DNA from: Hoplostethus atlanticus
Lineage: Eukaryota > Chordata > Actinopteri > Trachichthyiformes > Trachichthyidae
Assembly: GCA_034670405.1 (NCBI GenBank)
Contig: JAXDDX010000001.1
Location: forward strand, 8,277,001 to 8,341,000
DNA: 64,000 nt
Direction of reading: 5' to 3'
Program-made: the position numbers and the translations under genes
In this document: piece by piece, positions 35,198 to 47,100 of the stretch
Layout: every line of letters starts with the position of its first letter
How positions within the stretch are numbered: position 1 is the first letter of the stretch
The notes under the pieces: generated by a model
The model's database searches: none
What the model was told of the DNA's origin: nothing
What the model saw: only the letters and a program-made list of their open reading frames with translations

Positions 35198-38100
35198 ATG
35201 TTCTCCTGGCAGGCCGGTGTTCAGTGAGGACCTGCCCTCCGGCCCACCCATCCCTTTCAGAGCCCTCCCCACCTCCTCCTCTCCTCCCCCCTTCTCTCCC
35301 TCCAAGCCATGCAGCCGCCAGTCCTCATCATCAGACACTGACCTAAGTCTGACACCCAAGATGGGTAAGATCACCCCCCCGCCCCCCCTTACCCCTTCAT
35401 CCCTTCCCTCTCCTACACCTCACTGTGGTGCTCCTATCTGGTTGTGGTTTTAATTTCATTTCATTTTTTTGTGACATTGTTTTCATGTTTGAATTATAAG
35501 TTATTTTATTGTAACTGGCGTGTTGTATTTATTAAGCTGTGTCCCATCCTCCCCATTTCCTCAGTGGTCTGGTGGGTCTTCATCAGGGCTGTAGTCAGAC
35601 ACTTGTGGTAGACTATGGAAAGACTTTGTAAATCACATTCAATTTATGTAAGCAGAAAACTTAAGAGTGTGAAGACACACCAGATCTCTTATTATTAGTC
35701 CCCACCCTCTGCTGCTGTGGCCTCTGATAGAAGCACTGTGTCTCATGAGGGGCTGTTGTTGATCTAAGATAACCTCTTCTTTAGCAGCCCTTGGGTTAAT
35801 CATTGGGGAAAAGGTAAGCTCATTCAAACTCTGCCCCAAGGACAACTTCAGAGCATTTTAACCCAGTTCCGCCGTAAACATGGGTGCAGCACCTGCTTAC
35901 TACAGCCCCACCCCTCAGAAGGAGACCAGCACTCACCCAAACTCTCCCTCCTTTGTTCCCACTCTGCCGGTTTTCTTTTTTTCCCTCAGTGATCTTGTGA
36001 CTCTATTTTCCCTCTCCCACTATCTGCACTCTCTCTCATCTTTATTTTCTTGCCATTTTTCATCTCCCTCTCTTTTCTATTCTGAGACGGCCATAATTAC
36101 CAATGAATGATTCAATAAATAAATATATTAATGAATAAGAAAATAAATAAATAAATGTAAACAACAAATTGCATAGAAATCCAGAAATCTATCTAAATAA
36201 AGAACAGTGAGCATAAATGAATAAATACATGAGTAAGACAATGCATTAACAAGACAAATTGATACGGTAATTTGTTTCCTCCTGTATTTATTCCCTTATT
36301 TATTTCTGCATGTCTCCTCACTATGATCATGGGGCTGTGTCAATCAAACACACTATTGGTTGGTTTGTCGTCATCTTGGTGTATTGCTCGACTGGATTTG
36401 CCTTACTTGGCTGATAACAAAACAACTGTGCAACAAACTTGAAATTCCACCACGTCATCAACACCACACGCACCCTGAAACAACATAATAGCATATTAGC
36501 ATACAACAATAAATAAATACTCAAATAAATGAATATGGAAAACTTTTCTTGATTATGCATTGTTTTACTAATTTATTTATTATTAACAATAATTCATATA
36601 TTTTATAGATATATAAATGTATAAATTATTGTTAATAAATAAATGAGTAAAATTTATTAGATTATTATATTTATTTATTTATTTGTAATTATGGCGGATT
36701 CCTCTCACTCACCTTTTCATTTGTTAACCTGCATCTCTCATATCTCTCATATCTGTCATTTCTCTCTGCTCCTTTCTTTTGTTTCCAGTCTCCCTCCTTC
36801 TCGTTCCTCTCCCCCCTCCTCAGTTGTTGTATTTCAACCCAGTTCCCCAATTGCTCTACCTTTCTGTTCTCGATGTCTGTGTTTTTTTCTGTACTCCCTC
36901 CATCTGTTTCTGCTGGACAGTGAGACCCCAGCCACTGAGAAGCAGGCCTGGGATCTTCCTCTGCCCCAGCTCCCCCACTCTCTCTACAGACTCTCTGCCC
37001 CTTCCTGGGTCAGTGGGCTGTGGTCATGGCTCTGTCCCTAGAGCCACCACCCCGCCCCCTCTCTCTTCCATCCACTCAGACTCTCCCATGCTGAGAAAGT
37101 GTGTGTCCTTCAGTGAGAACCTGCTGCTGACAGCCTCCGGTATAGTAGGACTGCTCTGTGCTCACTGGTCATCAAGTAACAGAACCGAACGAGTTTCTCA
37201 TTACAGTGTAGTACGAGTGCCTCTAATACGCTAAATGGATGCTAAATGCTTTACAGCATCCGTGGAGTGGGCATGTATCATAACAGTGTCATAGTAACTC
37301 TGTGTATAATGGGTCAACAGCAACACTGTTCCCACCCAATTCCGCTCCCACTTTTGTTTTGACAGTTAATCAGGTAGAGACACTAATCTAACCCAATTGG
37401 CATTGCTGCTCTGTGCCCGATGAGGAGCAACACTACTGACTGACCTTGAGTCCTACTCAGGATTACTAACCCTAGCATGGTTTGATGCATTTGTCAGGAA
37501 ACACCAGTTATTAGGTTTATAACTCTGAGTAGGAGAAAATGTGAAGAGTAGGCACGTCTGAGGACAAAGATGGAGCAGGTATATGCACTACTCTTGGTCT
37601 AATACCCTTTTCACAATGACCCGGGTCAGGCGTTGGTCTGAATGGGTCTACACAGGTTATCAGACACTGCGTGACCCTGCTCCCAACCTGGGTATAACGC
37701 TGGTCAGATGCTGTTCTGCTGCGGTGGAATGGGGGGGGGGGGGGGGGTACGGGTTACGCAATGGATGTGAACCTCATTGGTTACAATCAGAGGCGTATTA
37801 GTGTGCAAGCCAGTTGACAATCGTTTCAGCAACGAAAACATTGAACGAATAACAATTTATAAAGACATTTAAAAAAAAAAAAAGATGAATACATTTAAAT
37901 AAAATTAAAATAAATAAATCACAATGCAGAAGGAATAAAGGTCGTAGTGCAAGTTTAGAGTTCAGCAGAAAGCGGTGGTGAACAGAAACGTTTTTAGTCT
38001 GGACTTAAAAGTAGTTATTGTGGGAGCAAGTCTGAGTTCTTCTGGATGGTTTTTCCACCTATTTCTTGCATAGTAGCTAAATGCTGATTCACCCTGTTTA

Positions 38101-41100
38101 ACTCTGGGAACAGTTAGCAGACCTGTCCCAGTTGACCTGAGGGGTCTGGAGGGTTCATATTGGGTGAGCATGTCAGCGACGTATTTTGGGCCTAGACCAT
38201 TTAGTGACTGGTAGACGAGTAACAATATTTTAAAGTCAATTCTCTGACACACTGGAAGCCAATGCAGGGATCTGAGAATTGGCGTGATGTGGTCCAACTT
38301 TTTCGTCTTTGTTAGTAGTCTAGCAGCAGCGTTCTGAACGAGCTGTAGCTGTCTGAGTGTCTTTTTAGGGAGACCCGAGAGAAGACCATTACAGTAGTCT
38401 AGCCTACTGGTAGACTACTACCAGACAGACTACTATCACACAGTTATGTGTTCGGCCCTGCGCAGCAGTAACGTATACAGATGTAAATATGGGGACACGG
38501 GTCTGGTGCAGTCTGGTCTGAATGGTCGATGACCTGCGATTAACCCAGGACAATAGTGGTCTGAATGGGACCAACGCGGGAATCACACGTGTTTCATAAC
38601 CTGTTTAAATCCCAAGATTTGTGTGTGAAAGGGGTATAATTGTGTTGTTTACATAAACGTGAAGCAGGAATTGCACTCAATTGATTTATAATATTCACTG
38701 TACAATGAATATATATACAGTGTATAATATACAATGAATCAACTGACAGTTTGATTGCTATTCTTGTCCACTGACCTGTGTGTCAAAAGTGATGAGATTG
38801 AAGCAGCACTCTCTTCTGTGATCAGGAATGGGCAGTGGAGGCAGTGCTGGGAAGGAGGCGGGGCCTCTGAAGACCCTCCTCAGACAGCAGACGCAGACGG
38901 CTCTAGAGCAGAGGGTATGGCAACACTCACATCCACTGACACTCATAGACAGAGACAGACAAAAAGAGCTACCCAGCTACCCACTACTTTTCATGCTGCT
39001 ATATTCTCACTGAATTACATCGGCTAGGTGTTAAATGTTTATATGGGGAGTGAGTCTGTGTAAGAGCAAATAATGTTCCTTCTCTCTGTCCTCTTGACCA
39101 CTTGTGCTACTCAGGGAGTGTCCTCCTCTGGGTTATTGTTAAACGCCATGGTATGTCCATCAATCAAACACATACCGCTGTGTGATTCTCTATATCTCCA
39201 CTTCTTCCCTAACATCCTCACCAGCTGATGGCCACAGCCCAGTCTGATCAACTCCTAACCCCTCCCTCTGTTGTTTGTAGATCTGAGAGGCAGGCGGGGT
39301 TGAGCAACATGACAGTGGGTCATGTAACCTTGTTTTCCTGTTTGCTTGGCACCCACATCACTCAAAAAGATCCACAGATATTTTAGGGGGGGGCTGGAGG
39401 CTGGGAGCTGTGTTCCCTTCAGCTTGGGAGGGGTGTGCGTGTGTGCGTGTGTGTGTGTGTTCTGGATGCTCATGTCGAACGCCTCCTTCCTTTCTGAATT
39501 TTTCTCATGAGCTTGCACTCTGACTTCGTTTCCTGTGTCAATGATGGGAATGAGCACGCTCATCACCTCATTCCTGCCTCCTTGTTCTAAGTGGAAAGAG
39601 CTGTTAAATCAGTAGCTAGCATCTTTTGGAGCACTGGAGAGGGAGGAAATGAATAGTAGTCCTACCTTCTTTCTGCCCACTTAAGCCATTCATAAGTCAT
39701 TCATCCCACTTGCATGATTGGAAATTTCAAGTCAATTTTGACACAGTCCCTCTGGTTCTCTCTAATGGTGGTCATCAGTTTAATCTAGAACGAATGGGAA
39801 GCTGCTAAGCGACTGTCCAGGTATTTTGAGCTCATCTTGTCGTATGTGTGTGTGCATGGATTTGCATTACTTCATTTGACTTGAGGCAGAGGACCAGCTG
39901 TCCTGTTGCAGGACAGAGAGTAGCATGAAAGGCAGAATCCTGGTCCTCAGCCAGGACCCTGTGGATGTGTGACATCTACTTTCACTTTCAATTCCAAACC
40001 TAAATAATGTATTTATTTAGATTCAAAAGGATTGGATCAATCACCCATGAAGTGATGCAATACATTCAGGTTTTATAGAAACTTACTATTCAATTTACTC
40101 CAATCCTTTCAAATCTACATGAACTTTTCTTTGAGTTTTGTGCCAGGTCACACCTCTCCATTTGGTAGTGAGTGTAGGCTGGAATGGAGCAAGTGGGGAA
40201 TCCTTGGCTGCATGGGGGGTACACCATCCCATTCAACCCTTGATGCATGTCGGCCCTTTCCTGACTATAACCTGTAACCATTCAGTAATGCTACGTCGGG
40301 CTACCATGATGCAGGTTTCTCTCATATGCTTCAATTGTACTGGCCCTTTCCAATCTGATGATTTTGCTTTTGATCGAAATACATTTTGAGGCCTTGAGAT
40401 CAATTTCTTCAACAAAGGGAATCAACAGAAGACAAAGTCTGATCTCCTGGTCTGAATTTGAATCACAGTAGAGCTGTGTCTCTAGCCACTGTTAAGGCAC
40501 TTTACCTCCATTTTCTCTATCCAAAAGAAATTATCCTTCAGGCCTGGAAAACCTAGAGAACTTGATACATGCCCAAAACATTCTTTAAATTTGTTCACAA
40601 TCTAACATGTTTAACATGAAGCTTGGTTACTAGTAGATCTATGTACTTTTGAAGAAATAACTGAAAAGAACACATTTGTGTTACTCAAACCTAGCCAAAA
40701 CAAAACATGTCTTTTTACTGCTATTTACCAGAACAAAAGTATCATTTGAATATAGGCACTGACACATATTTGTCATAGACATTGAGCTTTGGAAAAATTG
40801 AATGCAATATAACATAATGGAATGGAGTAGTCATGGAAAAGTCACGAGATGTGATTAGCATAAATATGTTTGAAGCATCCACAGCTTGTTTACACCCAAG
40901 TGACCTGCCTGATGTTGCAATTTTCTATCTGCAGGAGTTCCCCTTCTTCACCTTGACATGTTTTCCGCCTGGTTTCCTGGTTCATGTTGGGGGAGTGGTC
41001 AGTGCTCGCTCTGTCAAACTACTGGACCGTATACACAACCCTGGTGAGTTGTACACATACCAACACACCATGTCCTTATGTAGCTGGTCCATTGTCCTGT

Positions 41101-44100
41101 GAAACTATATGCGCAAGCTTCCATTGATCTTTGTGGTGTGTGTCCAGTCTTATTGCAACCAGCTGTCAGTAAATGCTTCCCATTAACCACTTATGTTGAA
41201 CAGTTTGCCTACCTATGATCCTAGTCCGAAACTGCTTCATTGTCCTGAGAGATAATGTTGAGAGATTCAGACCTAGACCTCAGTCTTGAACTTGATGTGT
41301 GAAGTACTGGTTCCAAAGCAGGTGAAAGCTGTTCCTGGTTCCACTTTAAGGATCCATCTGAAATTTCTCATTCCAATGGAATACATTTTGGGGTAGGCTT
41401 ACCTCAAATATTTTTTATGGATTGGGGCAACTTTCACCTCATGGTTTGACTTGAGCTTTGTGCTACATATGTGTCAGTTGTGTAATGGCTGTGTGTGTGT
41501 GTGTGTGTGTGTATGTGTGTGTATGTGGGCTGTGTTGTTGTGTACACTGGTTCTGCCCCCTGGAGGTCAGGTGCAGTAGTGGTGCATGGCTCTGGTCTGC
41601 TGCTGCTTCTGCTGTGTTATTGTTGGCTGCAGGTGGCACTGTGGTGAGGTCCTGCCAATTGTGGTGTGTTAAATGTGCCTTGTTTTGTCAAATAGGCTCC
41701 TCAACCCTGTGTCAAAATCCTAATGTTTGTGTATTATGCAGACTTTTTAGGTAGACTTAATGGCATTAATGGCTGTGGAACATTTGCTCATATGTTTTAT
41801 GTAAGAGTTATATGTCGGAGTTAGGCCTAAAGAGTTTCCCCAGTCATATATTAGTCTGCTTCCTATCTGAGTCTGCTCAACAGTTTCCTATAATTTTACC
41901 CATTGATGGGGTTCATGATCTTTGACCACAATGAATTGAAAATGTCTGACAATTTAAGGAAAGGGCGAGTGCTGATGGATGTGGGCTGGGTTAGGATAAG
42001 CAGGGTTCTTTTCAGATATGAACAGGGGCACTGAAATCAGCTACCAGGATGTAATTCTTCTAAGAATTCACAAAATCTATTCTAAAGAACTTCTCATGTG
42101 TTGTTTAAACCAGTAGTCTTCCTGTCTAAACTGTTGTCTTTTGCCACTCATTGCTCCCTGATCCAAATTGCGGTTTTGGCTTGCAAACAATTATGAGAAG
42201 AGCCCTGTTCATTGTTGCTATGCCTTGATTTTGTTTTAGAGCAACACCAAGCTCGGACTGTACGGTAGTATTAGACTGCTACTGCATGCTCCCTTTCCCC
42301 TTTATATAGTTTATCTTCTCCTTAAGCCTTTCTAAATGAGGGCTAGGCCTGTATCTTTTTCTCATCTCTTTTCTCCTCTTCCTCTCATCAGTCTTTTATT
42401 TGAGATTGTTTTAGTAGGCCTGAATTTAGTCTGTCTTTTGCTTAGTGACTGTGGAGTGCTGTTGTTGTGTTGTGCTCGTTTGTTAGATTGTCTCTTCTTT
42501 TCTTCTCTTCTCTCTTTCTCTCTTCTCTGTACTAACGGTGTGTTCTGGCCCAGCCTTGGGTAACACGCGCTCATACAAACTGCTAGACTGGAATAGTGTC
42601 ACTGCAGGTATTTTCCCCACTTTTACTGCTCTCACCCACCGGAGTGATGGCAGCTCAGTGAAGTGGAGGAGGACTGAGAAAAGTCTGTTTTCTAACATTA
42701 TATCGACAGCTGAACTGTCTTTTACCAGCTAGCCTGCAAATAAATTCAGTATAAGTCTGATAGTTTATGGCTGAAAACTGATTAATTCAGTGAGCTGCCA
42801 TTCTCCTTTCTCTAATCTGTGTGAGTGTGTGCTGAGCTGAGTTGAGCATGCGCTGTGTTATTTTCCCCCCCAGCCCATCCTGCCTGGCTAGACCCTACCC
42901 TCACCCAGCTGCTCCTGCTGCACAGAAGAGCTGCAGCTCTCCCCTTAACGTTGTCCCAGCGCTGTTCTAATGCTTCCTCAATCAGCATCGTGGTCAAACC
43001 TGTCTAGACCAGAGGAGGTTTAGGAGGTTTACTCTGTGACAAAGAGCCACTGACCGGGCATGTGCATCCCTAACTCACTGGGCCGTATTCATACTTAGTG
43101 AGAGAGTGTGAGTGAGTGTGTGTGAGAGATAGAGGATCAGACGGGGGTGATGGTGGCAGTTAAAGAGAATCAAGAATGGATTTGGGATGTATGAGGGGGA
43201 TGAAAGGAAAGAGTTGAGTTTGGGGAATGGAGGAAGTATGATATTGAAAGGGGGATTGTAATGGTACTCTAACTTCAAGACTAGACAAGCTCTATGGACT
43301 CTGTGGTGAATGAATATGGCCCTTCTCTGCCCATGAGCGTGCACGTGGTCATGAGTGTGCACGTTGGTGTGCCTGTGCCTGTGTGACATGCTGCTTCTGT
43401 TTTAAAGGAACCCACTTGTGGGTCTAATACAGCCTGGCCATCAATCATTATTACTCATCTCTTTTCAGTTGATCTTCCTTTACCTGCTGTTTTCTTCCAC
43501 TATGTTTATTCTCTCTCTCACTAAGCAGACGAATTTCTCTGTTACTGGGGCTCTGTTAGCATGTGGCCTTCTCAGGGAGTCATGGGGTGCAGCTCAATAC
43601 TCTAATGTAGCTACCTTCTTGTCTTCTTTACTCAGTGATACTGAATGATTGAAATCAAACTGCAACCACTAGAAGGATTTCACTCATCCAGGCTCTTCTG
43701 AACAGTGTAAATGAAACAGAGGTGCTATGTGGAACAAAGCATCATCAGATTATTGAAACACACCCATGGTTTAGCCTTCATAGATTGTCCATGAGTATGA
43801 TGAAGGCTCAATCCCTATAAACTTAAAATGGCATCTTAGTTCCTTGTCTCTTCACCTCGTCACCAGGGCAGGAAACTAACCAGCCACAGTGGCTTTTACA
43901 TCCCAAAATTCACCTAGCCACTTTCACTCTTTTACCAGCCAACTAGATTTTAGAATAGAATCACCAAATGCTGGTTTTGTTACCCACCAAAGAGGCTTAT
44001 AGAGTAGACAAACTTACCAGTCACAGCACAAATGTACACACGTGTGGCTGGTGTTTATTTCACACCCTGCTTGTCCCCTGTTCATCACTGTGGCTGAAGG

Positions 44101-47100
44101 AAAGGAGACTCGGCGAAGAGAGACTCCAAATTTGGGTTGGAGATAATGTGCCCTTAAAGAATGACTTTGACCTCTGACTTTGCCTTCATCATCATCCTCA
44201 TAAATCCTCATAAATCAATGTCATCCTCATTGTCAAATTGTTTTACAAACTGATAGTTGGTTAAGTGGTTTTGGCTTGCTTTGATGCACCATTTAACCCA
44301 TATGAATCATCCGCAAAAACAAAACACTGTACTGTTTGCCCTTCAAGGTAGTCAGATTGGTATACCAGCCTGTCAGTTTTTCTGTAAGTGGGTTTATTCT
44401 TAATGATCTAAGTTAGAGTAGTCAGTTTATAGTACATCTATCTAGGCTTAAAATATTTATTAGGTTTAGTGTTAGCTTCTGAGTTAGCCTGTATTGTTCA
44501 GCGAGTTCTTGATAGTCAGATAATTCAGAGATCATAAATGAGTGAGAAATGTGTTTGACTCAGTGTTTTGTGTTTTTCAGATGAGCCAGAGACTCGGGAT
44601 GCATGGTGGGAGGAGATTCGCCAGGAGATCAAATCTCATGCCAAAGCCCTCGGTTGCCATGCTGTGGTGGGATACAGCGAGAGCACCAGCATCTGGTATG
44701 TGTATGCCCACACACACTCTCTGTTAAAATCTGACATTTTGAACCGGTTTGCTAAAAGTTAAATTTGACTTGACTTGGCTTATAAACGCATGGTCTCTCG
44801 CCATCTCTCATCTTCTTCCCTTTCTTTCATCTCTCTACCTCACCTCTACACAGCGAGGAGGTGTGTATCCTGTCAGCGGCAGGCACAGCAGCCATCCTGA
44901 ATCCTCGGTACATGCGTGAAGGCTGTCTGGACGTCGGAAGCAGCGACCACAGGTTGTTTTTGTGTGTGGATCTGTTTGATTCAGAAATTGAATTGAGATC
45001 CTGGATAGACAAGTGTTAGTACAGCAGATGCTGAGCTGTGGAGGCTGATGCCAGACCATGTGTGTTGTTTCCCAGGTTTGAGGAGTCATCTCCCCCTAGC
45101 TGTGGCTTCTGTCACATCCCCTACGATGAGCTCAACATGCCATTTCCTGCCCAGCTTACCTACTGTTATCACTGTAGAAGGCAGAAGGTTTCAAATGCAT
45201 ATTCTTGTTAACTTGCATCAAATACCCTTACTGTTCGAGATACCTTGTCCTATGTATAAATGCCTTCAGGTGAATGAAGTGTGGATTGTTTTTTCAAGGT
45301 TCCTGATGTGCTGTTCACAACCATTGACCTGCCATCAGAAGCAGCTGTCACAGGCAGGGGTTGCCTTATCCAGGCCAGGTAAAAGAGTTGTCAATGAAAC
45401 TTAACTCTTAACTCTTATTATTTATTATGTGATTATAATGGCTTCATTGTGAAATGGCTTTTGGTTTGCTTCCAAAATGAGAAATCCACCATTTAACATG
45501 ATTACTGGCATGGGAGTAAAGCTCACTATTGAATATTATTGAAGTTGTTTCTTCACTCAAAAAAATGGTAGAATTTTAGATGATATAATCAGCTGTGTGT
45601 TTTTGAAATGTTGAACAATGAACCTTGGGTAATATTGGATAAAACCTTGGGTGTTTTGGATTAAACGTTAAATGTACCTATGATCAAAGAGCGTTTATGG
45701 ATATGTCTATGGTCTCCTAGGCTGTGTCGTCTAAAGAAGAAGGCCCAGGGAGAAGTGAATGCGACAGTCATCTCCAACCTGCTGCCTTTTATGGAATATG
45801 AGCTTCACACTCAGCTGATGAACAAACTGAAGCTGCGGAGCATGAATGCTCTGTTTGGCCTACGTATACAAATCAGTGTTGGCGAGAACATGCTGCTCGG
45901 GCTGGCTGTAAGTTAACATTCTGTTAGTGTGGGACGTCTGCCATAGATGTGGTTATTGCAACACATCCCTAATGTGTGTGTGTGTGTGTGTTCAGTCTGC
46001 TACAGGAGTGTATCTGACAGCCCTGCCTGCACCAGGGGGGATTCAGATAGCGGGCAAGACTCCCGGTGACCTGAGCAACGAGCACCACATCACGACCATC
46101 CAGAAAAGGATTAACGACACCATAGCCAAGAACAAAGAGCTCTATCAAATAAACCCACCGGTGAGAGACACAAGCATATACAGTAACTGAGCCTATGAAA
46201 GACAGGTTCTGTCATTCAATCTGCAAACTGCCCCTCACGATAGCAGATTTTCACTGCTAAGTAGGTCTATACAGTGTTTTATTTGAGCACTAGAATGGAC
46301 AAGATGTATATATAACCTCACCGGGCCCACAGGATTTCCCTTAAATGGTATTTGTCAGCATTTCAGGAGGGGAAAAAACCCTTCAAGACAAAAAATAAAG
46401 AAATAATAATTTAGAATCCATTTCAGACAAAAGGTCAAATCTTTCTCTACCATATTTGGTATTGTTTAGATGTTAAAGTGGTGAAAATGGTGATGAACCT
46501 TATACATCTTTTATATTTGCTTTATTTCAGGTTATCTTCATACAGCAAAACACTAAAGCACATTTCCTGTGCTTATAGATCACAAATAATAGTGATATCT
46601 GTATGAATTCTTACATTTTTACACGATTAAAATGTTCTAAACACCATGAAAATGTTGATAAACTTAATCAACAATCATACAATATGTATGGTGATCTTTT
46701 ACCCAAACAAATATTGTTTAGATTGTTGCAATAAAATATGAGGGCAACTGACCTGTTGGGGGATAAAGGACTCTTGGCTGTTCCAGTGTTTAAAGCATGT
46801 ATATATGATCTGTTCTCTGTACATCATGATGAACTTATCCCTCTTGTCTCTCCCTGGTCATTAAAGAAATTATTTGCCCTGGACCCCGAGGTGTTCCGCG
46901 GCATAAACATGGTACTGAGCATGCCCACTTTCAGCTGTGAGACACAGCAAAGCATGGAAAATACTTCACTCTATTAATCACAATTCTGTACCAGCTATAC
47001 TTTACTGTATAACAGCTCTTTATTGGGGACATTAGGGAGCAGGACAATGAGTATAACCCACTCCAGAGTCACCTCTTGAGAGCAACCCACTCTAGACTCA

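Noticed and set aside
34795-35346. 183-codon plus-strand ORF
   Set aside because: It spans an intron and reads the 35213 exon in a frame different from the c2cd5 frame; the hydrophobic start is from T-rich intron sequence.
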